DNA of 64,000 nucleotides, taken from NCBI GenBank assembly GCA_001931535.1, contig CP016211.1, positions 15,515,501 through 15,579,500 on the forward strand, given 5' to 3'. Source of the stretch: Minicystis rosea. Lineage in GTDB: Bacteria > Myxococcota_A > Polyangia > Polyangiales > Polyangiaceae. The notes beneath the pieces were generated by a model. It made no database searches. It saw nothing but the letters and a program-made list of their open reading frames with translations, and was not told where the DNA came from. Made by a program: the position numbers and the translations under genes. Numbering within the stretch: the stretch's first letter is position 1; every line of letters starts with the position of its first letter. Shown here piece by piece: positions 1 through 11,360 of the stretch.

Positions 1-109
1 GGCCGGCGATCACATCTTCACGGAGATGCTCGGGGCGGAGGAGGGCACGCCATTCGGGGAGGAGGTGCCGGACGCCCAAGTCCAGCCGCGGATCGAAGAG
101 CCTCTTCAT
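1..109 (-). CDS. N-terminus of a possible SulP-family anion permease (cut by window edge)
   Basis: Thirty-six codons of a minus-strand gene are visible, beginning at an ATG at 109 and running off the left edge. The peptide starts MKRLFDPRLD and ends LREDVIAG. A short basic and aromatic head followed by an 'LRxDxxAG' segment is how SulP (sulfate permease/carbonate transporter) proteins enter their first membrane helix. That family call is an inference from a very short stretch; other multi-pass permeases are possible. The 165 bp between this start and the end of the aldehyde dehydrogenase gene would hold its promoter. Confidence 0.4.
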   Translation of the reverse strand, partial: MKRLFDPRLDLGVRHLLPEWRALLRPEHLREDVIAG

Positions 110-265
110 CGCGACACGGGCTCAGTTATCCGGCGCGAGGTGGCTCACGTCAACGGCATCACCGGCCGTCTTCGTTCTTGTTCGTCGTCGAGATTGCGCG
201 GGGATTCCCGCGGAGATCCGCCCCGGCCTGCGCGCCCCGATCCGTGCCGGTCGGGGCGCGAAGAA

Positions 266-281
266 CGTTTGAGCTCAAAAC
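266..281. repeat. Palindrome TTTGAGCTCAAA at the 3' end of the ALDH gene
   Basis: The 12-bp palindrome TTTGAGCTCAAA (268-279) contains the TGA stop codon of the minus-strand aldehyde dehydrogenase. Similar palindromes occur at 16777-16788, 16874-16887 and 58520-58541, each also close to a 3' gene end. It has no loop and no T-run, so it is not a classical terminator. It could be a protein-binding site or a dispersed repeat. Confidence 0.5.
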
Positions 282-1840
282 AAATCGCTGATCTTCTTCA
301 CGAGGCCGCCGCCGCCGAACATCATGCGGAGGCCCTTCTTGAACCAGCCGTAGCTCTTCTCGGTGTACGGGAACCAGAGCGGATCCTTCTCGCCCATGGC
401 CACGCGATCGACGCTGATGTGCCGCGGGTCGCACATCTCGCGGAGCGAGTCGTCCCCCATGGCCCGGCCGAAGCCGCTCTGCTTGATGCCGCCGAAGGGC
501 GCCTCGACCGTGCCGCCGTTGGAGAGCACGTCGTTCACGAGGACGCTGCCCGCCTCGATGCGCTCGGCGAGCCGCCGGCCGTGCTCGCGATCGGCCGAGA
601 ACACGTAGGCGTTGAGGCCGAGGTGCGACTCGTTGGCGAGCCGCACCGCCTCCTCTTCGCTCTGCACCTTCATGAAGGGCACGATGGGCCCGAAGATCTC
701 CTCGCGCATCACGGTCATGTCGTGCGTGCAGCCGGCGATCACCGTGGGCTCGAAGAACTGGCCGCGACCGGGCGCGCGCTTGCCGCCGGCCCGCACCTCG
801 GCGCCCTTGGCCACCGCGTCGGCGATGTGCTTCTCGGCGATGTCGATCTGCGGCGCGAAGATGATGGCGCCGACGTCCACGAAATCGCGGCTGGGATCGC
901 CCTGGCGCAGCTCCTTCGTGAGCGTGACGACGCGATCGAGGATCTGATCGTGCACGTCGCGGTGCGCGTAGACGCGCTCGACGGAGATGCACACCTGACC
1001 GCAGTTGGAGAAGCCGCCGAAGGTGATGGCGCGCGCGGTGCGCTCGATCTCCGCGTCGCTGCACGCGATGAGCGGCGCCTTGCCGCCGAGCTCCATCACG
1101 CAGGGGATGAGGCGCTCGCCGCAGGCGGCCGCGACCCTCTTCCCCGTGGCCACGCCGCCGGTGAAGACGATGAACTGGACGCCCGCGTCGATGAGCGCGG
1201 CGCCCGTCGGCCCATAACCGGTGACGACCTGGAACAGATCCTCCGGCAGGCCGGCGCCGTCCCAAATCTCCTTGGCTTTGAGGGCGATGAGCGGCGTCAC
1301 CTCGCTCGGCTTGAGCACGGCCGCGTTGCCCGCGAGGAGCGCGGTGATCACGTCACGGAGCGGAAGCTGGAACGGGTAGTTCCACGGCGAGATCACGCCC
1401 ACCACGCCGCGCGGCATGAGGTGCACGTAGCTCTTCCGGTGCTTCATCAGATGCAAGCTGAGCTGCCGGGGGGCCAGGATGCGCTCGGCGTTCTTGGCGA
1501 AATAGGTGGTGATGTCCGCGACCACCATCACCTCGTGGAGCAGCGCTTCGTGGCGCGGCTTGCCGCACTCGCGCGCGAGTAGGTCCACCACCTCGTCGGC
1601 GCGATCGACGATGGCATCGCGGAAGCGCAGCACGCGGGCCGCGCGCTCGGCGACGGGGAGCGCGCCCCACGCTTCCTGCGCCCTGCGGGCGCGCGCCACG
1701 GCTTGCCGGACCTCGTCGGCGGTCATGTTCGGGACTTCGCCGATCAGCTCGCCGGTCGCCGGCGCGTAGCTGCGGATCTTGGCGGCCGCCTGGCCGTTCG
1801 TGCTCGTGCCGTTTCCGTTGACGCTCACCACGTTACCCAT
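275..1840 (-). CDS. Aldehyde dehydrogenase (ALDH superfamily)
   Basis: A 521-aa NAD(P)-dependent aldehyde dehydrogenase, which oxidises an aldehyde to the acid. The ALDH core is complete: the oxyanion Asn in SPWNYP (about 154), cofactor-binding Lys in LKPSE (177), the FTGG cofactor loop (about 227-229), general base Glu250 in MELGGK and catalytic Cys284 in NCGQVC. Only the cofactor-loop Ser is replaced by Gly (FTGG rather than FTGS). The ATG at 1840 was chosen because GGAGGT lies about 8 nt upstream; an in-frame upstream extension has no family similarity. A basic C-terminal tail rich in Gly and hydrophobic residues may associate with membrane. The substrate cannot be read from the sequence. 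It is transcribed divergently from glgB. Confidence 0.93.
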   Translation of the reverse strand: MGNVVSVNGNGTSTNGQAAAKIRSYAPATGELIGEVPNMTADEVRQAVARARRAQEAWGALPVAERAARVLRFRDAIVDRADEVVDLLARECGKPRHEALLHEVMVVADITTYFAKNAERILAPRQLSLHLMKHRKSYVHLMPRGVVGVISPWNYPFQLPLRDVITALLAGNAAVLKPSEVTPLIALKAKEIWDGAGLPEDLFQVVTGYGPTGAALIDAGVQFIVFTGGVATGKRVAAACGERLIPCVMELGGKAPLIACSDAEIERTARAITFGGFSNCGQVCISVERVYAHRDVHDQILDRVVTLTKELRQGDPSRDFVDVGAIIFAPQIDIAEKHIADAVAKGAEVRAGGKRAPGRGQFFEPTVIAGCTHDMTVMREEIFGPIVPFMKVQSEEEAVRLANESHLGLNAYVFSADREHGRRLAERIEAGSVLVNDVLSNGGTVEAPFGGIKQSGFGRAMGDDSLREMCDPRHISVDRVAMGEKDPLWFPYTEKSYGWFKKGLRMMFGGGGLVKKISDLF

Positions 1841-1938
1841 TTCGACCTCCCTGGCGCAGTCTGGCCGGCACGCTAGCCCTTGCAGGCCCGACCAGCAATC
1901 CGGAGGTGGTCCGACGGGACGACCCCGGCAATGCGATG

Positions 1939-1970
1939 AGGGGTAACCCCTGTGTCGGGCCGGGCCCGAC
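1939..1970. promoter_or_regulatory. Two adjacent palindromes between ALDH and glgB
   Basis: In the 191-bp divergent intergenic region, AGGGGT-A-ACCCCT (1939-1951) is followed three bases later by GTCGGGCC-G-GGCCCGAC (1954-1970). Both are perfect palindromes around a single central base. Their place between two divergent start codons fits operator sites serving one or both genes, but no regulator is identified. The second arm could also form an RNA hairpin in the glgB leader. Confidence 0.4.
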
Positions 1971-2031
1971 CCGAGCGATCCTGCAATTTGCCCGATGACG
2001 CGCCTCGCTGGTTGCGCCATGACGAGAAGCC

Positions 2032-4539
<2,508 letters not shown>

Positions 4540-4546
4540 TTCACAC

Positions 4547-4593
4547 GGCGGGGACTCACGTCCCCGCCGCCCCATGAGCAAAGCTCATGGGGC
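4547..4593 (+). terminator. Tandem hairpins after glgB
   Basis: Hairpin 1 is GGCGGGGAC/GTCCCCGCC with loop TCAC (4547-4568). Hairpin 2 has an 11-bp stem, GCCCCATGAGC/GCTCATGGGGC, with loop AAA (4569-4593). They start 7 nt after the glgB stop and touch each other. There is no T-run, so termination strength is uncertain; they may stabilise the mRNA end or end transcription from either side. Confidence 0.7.
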
Positions 4594-4763
4594 CCCACCA
4601 CCCCGTGATCCACCCGAGATTTCCATCATGTTTCGCCGCTTCGGGCCTCACGTTCGTCGCATCGGGATGCGGACAAAGTCCTCGGCCGCGTGACTGAGGT
4701 CCGAAGGGCGCAAGCGGCATTGGAGCGAAGGAGCTTTGGACGGCTCCTTCGCGCTCGTGCCTT

Positions 4764-5354
4764 TCAATTGCTCTTCGAACGCCTCTGCGGGGTCGGCAGC
4801 CACATGTCGATCATCGACCAGAGGCCCATCACGCCGAGGACGACGAGCATCGCCGCGCCGCTCGATCCCATGAGGAACGCGAGGCCGGCGCGGCCGCGCA
4901 CGAGCCAGGGCGCGGCGATGTGAAGACCGCTCGTGACGACGGCGAGGACGACGCCGGTGCTCTGGAGCCATGAGGGGATCTTCGCGAGCAGCCACAGGTG
5001 CGCGAGGATCAATACGTAGACGGGGATGCTGAAGAGGTGGAAGTGCGTCACCTCGAGCAGCTTGCGCTCGGGCATCTGCTCGACGATGGCGCGGGGCTTC
5101 TGATCGTCGGGCGCGAGCTCGATCACGAGGCCGCCGGGCGCGGCGCTCGGGGCCGGTGCGGCGCTGGGCGCGGCGGTTTGGGCGGCGCCCGCGTAGTAGA
5201 CGGCCGGGCCCGCGTCGCCGACGGCGGCACCGTAGAGTCGCCACGAGACCAGGAGTCCGGCGATCGTGGCGATGACGAAGGCCGAATAGAGGATCTTCGC
5301 CCCCACCGAGAGCACCCGCAGGCGTCCCGGCGCGGAGACCTGGAAATCTCTCAC
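4764..5354 (-). CDS. Four-helix membrane protein paired with an FMN-binding protein
   Basis: A 196-aa membrane protein with one hydrophobic segment near the N-terminus (about 18-42) and three in the second half (about 108-128, 135-155, 165-185). An Ala/Pro-rich extracytoplasmic linker separates them. The second segment carries HFH and a further His (AHLWLLA), and the third a HIAAPW, so buried histidines could bind haem or another redox centre; this is inference. The start overlaps the stop of the FMN-binding gene by four bases (ATGA), so the two are translated together. I suspect a small electron-transfer unit with the FMN protein outside and this protein as its membrane partner. The family is not recognised. 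Confidence 0.75.
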   Translation of the reverse strand: MRDFQVSAPGRLRVLSVGAKILYSAFVIATIAGLLVSWRLYGAAVGDAGPAVYYAGAAQTAAPSAAPAPSAAPGGLVIELAPDDQKPRAIVEQMPERKLLEVTHFHLFSIPVYVLILAHLWLLAKIPSWLQSTGVVLAVVTSGLHIAAPWLVRGRAGLAFLMGSSGAAMLVVLGVMGLWSMIDMWLPTPQRRSKSN

Positions 5355-5926
5355 AGGCCGTACTTCAGCGCCGCTTGAAGCACGAGGGCATCGCGCTTCA
5401 CGCCGAGGGCGACCGATCGCGACGACAAGGTCGCGCCGCTCACGATGTCGATGTCCTTGCCCGCGGTAATGGCGTCGTTCGCCGTCTTGCCCACGAACTG
5501 GTTGCGGAAGCGCGGGGCGACGATCCCATCGCCGTAGGGCTCGCGGAAGGCCATGATCTCGACGCGGCTCACGGCGCCCTTATCGTCGAAACGCACGCCG
5601 AAGTCGATCAGCTCGTGCAGCCCGATCTCCGCGTCGAGCACGGCGAACCCCGTGCGCTTGCCGTCGGCGTTGGCCACGTACACGTTCCACTGCCGCTTGA
5701 GGTGGGCGGGATCGGTGCCGAGCTTCTTCGCGATCTCGATCGCGTCCGCGTTCGCGAGCGTCACCGTCTTGGGGGCCACCTTCACGTTGGGCACGCCCTT
5801 GAAGAACTCGGTGAGCACCGTCATCGGCGTCCAGTAGTCGACCGCGTGCGCAGGCAGCGCGGCGCCCGAGACCGCCAATGCGAAGGCGAGCGCGAAAGCA
5901 CGAGAGCGCGGAAGGATCGTCGGCAT
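5351..5926 (-). CDS. Exported FMN-binding domain protein (RnfG/NqrC-like)
   Basis: A 191-aa exported protein. The ATG at 5926 gives a clear Sec signal peptide (RAFALAFALAVSGAALPAHA). The C-terminal part has the FMN-binding signature DIVSGATLSSRSV, in which the Thr of SGAT is the residue that takes covalent FMN in RnfG/NqrC-type domains. Those proteins carry electrons on the outer face of the cytoplasmic membrane. There is no Rnf or Nqr operon here; the only partner is the His-containing membrane protein whose start overlaps this stop. Upstream there is only a weak CAGGT ribosome site. The electron donor and acceptor are unknown. Confidence 0.82.
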   Translation of the reverse strand: MPTILPRSRAFALAFALAVSGAALPAHAVDYWTPMTVLTEFFKGVPNVKVAPKTVTLANADAIEIAKKLGTDPAHLKRQWNVYVANADGKRTGFAVLDAEIGLHELIDFGVRFDDKGAVSRVEIMAFREPYGDGIVAPRFRNQFVGKTANDAITAGKDIDIVSGATLSSRSVALGVKRDALVLQAALKYGL

Positions 5927-6187
5927 CAGACCTGGGCGCACGTTGTCACTATTGAAAGTCAAAGTCAACACGCGCCTTCCACAGAGCATGATTTCGAGAA
6001 TGGTTGTCTCAGCGCGAGCATGCGAGTCGATGAGAAGCGAGTCCGAGCCGGATCCACCGCGCCTCGATGCGATTGCCGGCGCACGCCGGAACAAGGCATC
6101 TCGAGATATGGAGTTGCGACAACCAGGTTGCGACGTCGGTCGCGCGGGCGGGGCCGTTCGCGACAGGCAACGAGACGTGGGGATTCG

Positions 6188-7261
6188 TCAGGTCGGATAG
6201 AACTGCGTGACCCACTTGCGATAGAGCCCGACCGGGCCGTCGCCCTGCGCCAGCGCGGGGCGGGCCACGTAGCGCTTGTTCTCCCAGATGTCGAAGTCCT
6301 GCATCACGTCGTGGCGGAAGATGGGGAACGCGATGGACGCCATTCCATAGGTGAGCCGGCGCAGCGGGAGGTGATCGCGGACCTTGCCGAGAGCATCGAG
6401 CGTGCGCGGCTCTTTCATGCTGACGCCGAGCGTGAGCGCGATGCGGCCCTCCTCGGTGGGCGTGGACATCACGAGGTGCCGCGTGCGCAGGCCCAAGCTC
6501 TTGATGTCGACCTCGACCAGCGAATAGCCGAGGCCGTGCACGTGCAGCTCGAACTCGGTGTCGAGGGCGACGCCGATGCGGCCGAACGGGCCGAGGCCGC
6601 GCGTCATCGCATAGCGGGCCGTGAGGTACGGGCCTTCGATGCGCGCCTCGCGGATCACACGCACGTTGCGATACCCGTGCACGATGGCGAAGTGACCGAA
6701 ATCGACGCTGTTCTCCGTGGTCTCCTGGGGGTGGCCGCGGAGCGACAAACGCTCGAGCACGAACGGAGACCAACCCTCGGTGTCGAGCATCGGCACCTCC
6801 CACGCGGGCGGCTTTCCGCTCGGATCGTGCCAGACCATGATGACGCCGTGTTGCTCGCGCACGTGGCGCACCGCGAGGCGCGCGAGGGGAGGGGGCTTGG
6901 TGCCATAGCCCGTGGCCACGCACGCGCCCGCGCCGTCGAAGCAGAAGCCGTGAAAGGCGCAGCGAAGCGTCTCTCCCTCCACGTTGCCCGAGCGCCCGAG
7001 GTGCGCGCCGAGATGCGGGCAATACGGCGCGACGGCGCGCGCTTCGCCCGAGGCCGTGCGGTAAAGCACGATCTCCTCGGACATGAAGGGACGCGTCAGC
7101 GTCTGATTGCGCTCCACCTCATGAGAGGTTGCCACGATGAACCAACCACTCGGCAAACCGAGCGTGCCCAGGACGGGCCCCAGCGAACGAGCATCCCTTC
7201 GCGGTTGTCGTGTCGTCGTCTCCAAGGGTACCTCCAAGCGTGAATCTCGATCGCAGCCCAT
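6188..7261 (-). CDS. Rieske non-haem iron oxygenase, alpha subunit
   Basis: A 357-aa Rieske-type oxygenase. The [2Fe-2S] site is Cys81-x-His83 and Cys101-x2-His104 (CPH...CAFH). The mononuclear iron motif N-x2-D-x2-H-x4-H is Asn184, Asp187, His190, His195 (NSVDFGHFAIVH). The Rieske domain begins at about residue 35 (LPSGWFIVATSHEV), so a start downstream of 7261 is possible and the first 30 residues may be untranslated. Single-component enzymes with this layout include KshA and the cholesterol-7-desaturase (Neverland/DAF-36) group. A sterol or steroid substrate would suit a myxobacterium but is only inference. No ferredoxin or reductase gene is adjacent. The gene ends 20 bp downstream of an FAD oxidoreductase on the same strand. 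Confidence 0.88.
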   Translation of the reverse strand: MGCDRDSRLEVPLETTTRQPRRDARSLGPVLGTLGLPSGWFIVATSHEVERNQTLTRPFMSEEIVLYRTASGEARAVAPYCPHLGAHLGRSGNVEGETLRCAFHGFCFDGAGACVATGYGTKPPPLARLAVRHVREQHGVIMVWHDPSGKPPAWEVPMLDTEGWSPFVLERLSLRGHPQETTENSVDFGHFAIVHGYRNVRVIREARIEGPYLTARYAMTRGLGPFGRIGVALDTEFELHVHGLGYSLVEVDIKSLGLRTRHLVMSTPTEEGRIALTLGVSMKEPRTLDALGKVRDHLPLRRLTYGMASIAFPIFRHDVMQDFDIWENKRYVARPALAQGDGPVGLYRKWVTQFYPT

Positions 7262-7280
7262 GGATCCGGGTGTGTCGACG

Positions 7281-8636
7281 TCAGTCCCTCACGCGTAGAT
7301 CCAAGTAGGCCTGCGCGTCGCGCACCCAGGACGCGACGCCGTCTCCAGCACATAGGTGCCGGACCACGTCCTCCGCAATGTCGGCACAGTGATCGAGATT
7401 CACGTGGAGGAAGAGAGCTTGCCGACCGAAGGGGTATACCTCACCAAGCGCAATCACCTGATCCATGGCTACGCGCCAGTCCGTCCGCCAGCTTCGTCGG
7501 TAGAGTGGATAGACGCCGGGCACGAAGCGCTGCCGCACCTCGATCGGGCGCACCCCGCGCGGCGCGATGCCGGTGCGCTGGAGTTGATCCAGGAGCTCGT
7601 CGAGGTGCGCGCCTGAAGCGAAATCACGCCCCGTTCCCCAACGCCCCTCAGGGATTTCCACCGTCAGGATGGTCTCACCCGCGCGGCGCAGCGCCGGCGA
7701 ATAGTTCTGCGGCTCGGAGACGCGGCCGAACCAGAGGCTCGGGTCGGGCGAGTAGTGCGTCTCCGCCTCGCCCGCGCGATCGACGGGCAGCGCGACGTAC
7801 ACGAGGTAGAGGCCGCGATGCGCGAGCGTGGTGGGCACGAGATCGCGGAGATCGCCGGCGAAGAGGACAGGCCCTGATCGCGACGCGGCGGGGTCGAAGG
7901 GCACGCCGCGTTCGATGATCACGTCGCGCTCGGCGAGCGCGGTTTCGAGGTAACCGATGATCGAAGAGGCGCCCTCCGCTGGATAGACGAAGCCGTCGAT
8001 GGCGTCGCGATCCTGCCCCGTGGCCCAGCGTGCTGCGCGCCCGGCGAAGCTCGTGACGAGCTGCCACGGCGCGGTGGTGCTCACCCGCTTCTTGGCCACG
8101 GACTGCGAGAGCTCGCGGGGATCGAGGCCCCAGACCTTCTCGGCATAAGGCCGATAGAAGGCCTCGTAGGCCGGCCCGCCCACGCGATCGCGCACGAAGC
8201 GCTCGAACCCCACGTCCTCGTCTTCGGCCGCGCGATCGCGATCCCACGTGGCGAACGCGCGCCGCTGTCCCGGCCGCGCGAGCAGGCCGACGGCGAGCGC
8301 GGCGCTGGCGCGGATCCCGAGCGCGCCCAACATGGCCGCGGCGCTCGGCGGATACGGGATGCGCCGGCCGTTGAAGTGCAGGAGACCGCGCCGCGGCCGG
8401 CGCAGGAACGGTCGCGCCGCGTCGATCTCCCGGAACAGCGGCCGCGAGAGCGCCGACGGATGGAGCCGATGCGAGCCGAGATCGCACGGGATCCCGCGGA
8501 ACGTCTCCGCGCCCGCGAGCCCGCCCACCCGCGCCGCGCGCTCGACGACGCGCACCGCCCACCCCCGCCGGGCCAAGAGGAGGGCCGCATACAGCCCGGA
8601 AATCCCCGCCCCGACGACCCGTGCTTCCCTGCGCAT
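7281..8636 (-). CDS. FAD-dependent amine-oxidase/protoporphyrinogen-oxidase-like protein
   Basis: A 451-aa flavoprotein. The N-terminus is a Rossmann dinucleotide-binding loop, GAGISG (9-14), followed by VVERAARVGGLAG, as in the amine oxidase/PPOX/UDP-galactopyranose mutase superfamily. The middle holds FYRPYAEKVWG, a segment shared by PPOX-like and mutase-like members. There is no signal peptide. It lies 20 bp upstream of the Rieske oxygenase on the same strand, so the two probably form an operon acting on one pathway, perhaps an isoprenoid or a sugar-linked lipid. The reaction cannot be fixed from the sequence. The ATG at 8636 has a GAGGAT site upstream. Confidence 0.8.
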   Translation of the reverse strand: MRREARVVGAGISGLYAALLLARRGWAVRVVERAARVGGLAGAETFRGIPCDLGSHRLHPSALSRPLFREIDAARPFLRRPRRGLLHFNGRRIPYPPSAAAMLGALGIRASAALAVGLLARPGQRRAFATWDRDRAAEDEDVGFERFVRDRVGGPAYEAFYRPYAEKVWGLDPRELSQSVAKKRVSTTAPWQLVTSFAGRAARWATGQDRDAIDGFVYPAEGASSIIGYLETALAERDVIIERGVPFDPAASRSGPVLFAGDLRDLVPTTLAHRGLYLVYVALPVDRAGEAETHYSPDPSLWFGRVSEPQNYSPALRRAGETILTVEIPEGRWGTGRDFASGAHLDELLDQLQRTGIAPRGVRPIEVRQRFVPGVYPLYRRSWRTDWRVAMDQVIALGEVYPFGRQALFLHVNLDHCADIAEDVVRHLCAGDGVASWVRDAQAYLDLRVRD

Positions 8637-8731
8637 CGCGTTCGACGATCCTCATGTCCACGCGGCGCGCGTGGGTCGGCGATTCGTTGGAGCACCAACG
8701 ATCGGTGAGACGGCGCGCCTCGGGCGGGCCT

Positions 8732-10258
8732 TCACAGCTCGTGCGGGAGCAGATCGCGCGGGCTGCGGAAGTATTGCAGCGGCGAGTACGAGAGGAGGTT
8801 CGACACGCGCGAGGTGTAGACGCAGGCGTACTCCTCGACCTGGTCGCCGAAGCTCGAGGTCTCGTGCGCCTCCTTGAGCAAGGAGCCCCAATAGGCGTGG
8901 AAGCGCTGCGCGATCTCGCGCTCCAGCGCGTTGGCCTCCGCGTCGACGGCGCGGAGCTGCCCGCGGATCCGCTCCACGGTGCGCTTCACCCGCGCGCGGT
9001 CCGTCTCGGCGGCGCCGTTCGTCACGCGCGGGGCGCCGTTGGCCTTGCCGGCCTCGCCGCCGTTCTTCCCCGCCTCTTCGTCGATCTTGCGGGTCAGGTC
9101 CTTGTAGCGCTGTTGGTAGAAGCGGAGCTGATCTTCGAGCTCTTCGCGGCGCTGCTCGAGCTCGCTGCTCTTCTTGTGCTGATCGCGGCAGGCCTCGTGG
9201 GCCACGACCTCGGCCTCCATCTCCTGGATGATCATGGCCGTGCGCCAGGCCGACTCCTTCTTGGAGCGGAGGATGTCGCCGTAGATGTGATCGCCGACGT
9301 AGAGGATGCGATCGCCGGTCACCCCGATGGCGGCCTCGAAATCGTGGAGGTTGCCGCCTTCGTAGATGGCGCCGCGCTCGAGCGGGAGCGAGGCGGGGCG
9401 GAGCTCGTTCCCTTCGCGGCGCATGAGGGGACGCGACTCCTGGAAGAAGGCGGGCTTGGCCGCGGCCACGATGATGACGTCGAAGTAATGACGGAAGCTC
9501 GGGTACTCCGGCATCGCGCCGCCGAGCAGGTACGTCATCATCTTCTCGGTGTAGGGCCAGCGGCTGTTGGTCAAAAGGAAGAGCTTCTTGCCGGCGGATC
9601 GGAGCTTGTGGAGCGTTTGGGCCAGCATGGGATCACGCTCCACGAAGCGGGGGAGATCCCGGTTCACCTCGTCGAGGATCGTCCCGTCGCGGTGGGCCTC
9701 GTCGATGCACTCGCGGATGTCGGTGAAGAGCCGCGCGAAGTCGAGCTCGAGGCCCTGGCGCTCGTAGGCGTCGACGATGCCCGTGTACATCGTGGCCTCG
9801 CTGAGCGCGTAGAGCGTGTCGATCCAGTGGTAGCGCGCCGTGGTGGGGCGGATCTTCTTCTGCTGGTAGAGGGCGCGGACCTCGTCCCTCGAGAGCTCGC
9901 GCAGGCCGTGATAGCCCTTCTGCACCACCTTGAAGCGATCCATCTTCAAGATGTGGCCGTAGCGCTTGTCGATGAGCAGGCCGCGGATGGGGAACTCGAT
10001 CTTGTAGTCGATGCCGCGGATGAGCTCTTCCGGGTAGCCGCGGGTCACCAGCTTGTCGACCGTGGCCTGGATCGAGAGGCGATCCATCTCCCCCTGGTTG
10101 TAGATCGCCAGGGTGTAGTCCATGTCGAAGCCCACCCAATCGATCCCCGCCATCTTCAAATTGCGGTTCACGAAGACACGCCGCGTGCGTGGGATTCGTG
10201 TTGGCTCGGGTTGGGGGATGAGACCCGCGATCGGCAGATCGAGCTGTTCGAATGACAC
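8732..10258 (-). CDS. HAD-IG family 5'-nucleotidase
   Basis: A 508-aa cytosolic 5'-nucleotidase of the HAD-IG group (the family of eukaryotic cN-II), which dephosphorylates nucleoside monophosphates. HAD motif I is GFDMDYT (Asp45 nucleophile, Asp47 acid). Motif II is LLTNS after GKKLF, and motif III/IV is the ILYVGDHIYGD segment. A long coiled-coil region with many Glu, Arg and Lys residues (about 360-460) follows the catalytic core, with an Ala/Gly/Asn-rich linker inside it. There is no signal peptide. It sits alone between the FAD oxidoreductase and the divergent ferritin-like gene. Confidence 0.92.
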   Translation of the reverse strand: MSFEQLDLPIAGLIPQPEPTRIPRTRRVFVNRNLKMAGIDWVGFDMDYTLAIYNQGEMDRLSIQATVDKLVTRGYPEELIRGIDYKIEFPIRGLLIDKRYGHILKMDRFKVVQKGYHGLRELSRDEVRALYQQKKIRPTTARYHWIDTLYALSEATMYTGIVDAYERQGLELDFARLFTDIRECIDEAHRDGTILDEVNRDLPRFVERDPMLAQTLHKLRSAGKKLFLLTNSRWPYTEKMMTYLLGGAMPEYPSFRHYFDVIIVAAAKPAFFQESRPLMRREGNELRPASLPLERGAIYEGGNLHDFEAAIGVTGDRILYVGDHIYGDILRSKKESAWRTAMIIQEMEAEVVAHEACRDQHKKSSELEQRREELEDQLRFYQQRYKDLTRKIDEEAGKNGGEAGKANGAPRVTNGAAETDRARVKRTVERIRGQLRAVDAEANALEREIAQRFHAYWGSLLKEAHETSSFGDQVEEYACVYTSRVSNLLSYSPLQYFRSPRDLLPHEL

Positions 10259-10379
10259 GGTTCTGCATGAAGCCTAGTACATCCGCTCGCCAGGTCGAAA
10301 CTCTGGGAGGTCGGGAGCCCGTGACGTACAGGAATGGGCGGCCGAAACCGCGCATCGGTGGGGAGGGACCCGCCCCCGC

Positions 10380-11360
10380 ATGCCCACAATTCGGCTATGG
10401 TCCGCGCTGCCGCCCATGACACTTATCGATGCAGGAAAGGCGCGCGCCGTCACGAACGGCGGTCCCGCCGGGAGAGGTAGCCGCCGCCCCACCGCGTGGT
10501 GGCTTTCCATGCTCCGCCGTCGCGCCGAGCGGATGTACGAAGAGAAGCTCGACCTCCGTGAGCCCATTCACTTCGCCTCGGAGGAGGAGCGTGCGGCCGC
10601 CATCGCGTTCTTCAACGCCGCCTACCGCGCCGAAGAGTCGGGCCTCACGCAGGCGCACGCCCTCGCCGACGAGATCGGCGCGCGCGATCCCGATCTCGCC
10701 GAGTGCCTCCGCCTCTATGGCAACGAGGAGGGCTGGCACCGCGAGCTGCTCACCGAGTTCATCGCGTACCTCGGCGGGACCATCAAGCCGATGGGCCGCG
10801 TCACGGGCACGTTTTATCGGGTCTACGGGCAAGCCGATCGCGTGGAGACGATCGTGCTCACCAACCTGATGTTCGAGACGATCGGATCGACCACGTATCG
10901 CTTGGCGCTGCGCCGCGCGACGCACCCGGCGGTGCGGCACGTGCTCGCCATCCTCACGCGGGACGAGTCGTTCCACGTGCCGCTCAACGTGCATTTCCTC
11001 CGCGAGGCGATGGCGAACATGGAGGGCGGGCCCGCCGCGCGCCTCGCGATGCGCCTGCGTCTCCAGGGTCTTTATCACCTGCTCTATGTCGCCCTCATCG
11101 CCTCTTCCGCGGCCAGCCGGCGGCGCGCCGAGGCTTTCGATCACATCCCGTTCTCCGAGCTCTCCAAGGCATACGCCGAGCACCTCGGCCGCCTCTTCAT
11201 GCACGAGCGCGATCTCGCCTTCACGCCGTCCTCCATGCTCCTCCGCCTCTTCGGCCTCGATCGCGAGAAGCTCGCCGACGCGGAGGACTTGTCGGTGGTG
11301 AGCATCGAGGCCGCCGAGAAGGCGGTGGACCGCGAACGTGTCATCGTGTCCGCGCTGTGA
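10380..11360 (+). CDS. Ferritin-like di-iron protein
   Basis: A protein of up to 326 aa, all-helical, with paired carboxylate/His motifs: EESGL, NEEGWH, FETIG and RDESFH. This is the E...ExxH...E...ExxH pattern of the ferritin-like/di-iron oxygenase superfamily, so it probably binds two irons and activates O2 or a substrate. Starts at 10380, 10416 and 10509 are all possible. 10380 has GGAGG 13 nt upstream, while family-like sequence begins only at about residue 45, so the first 43 residues may not be translated. Its stop overlaps the GTG start of an ABC ATPase by four bases, implying co-translation with the transporter. Confidence 0.78.
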   Translation: MPTIRLWSALPPMTLIDAGKARAVTNGGPAGRGSRRPTAWWLSMLRRRAERMYEEKLDLREPIHFASEEERAAAIAFFNAAYRAEESGLTQAHALADEIGARDPDLAECLRLYGNEEGWHRELLTEFIAYLGGTIKPMGRVTGTFYRVYGQADRVETIVLTNLMFETIGSTTYRLALRRATHPAVRHVLAILTRDESFHVPLNVHFLREAMANMEGGPAARLAMRLRLQGLYHLLYVALIASSAASRRRAEAFDHIPFSELSKAYAEHLGRLFMHERDLAFTPSSMLLRLFGLDREKLADAEDLSVVSIEAAEKAVDRERVIVSAL

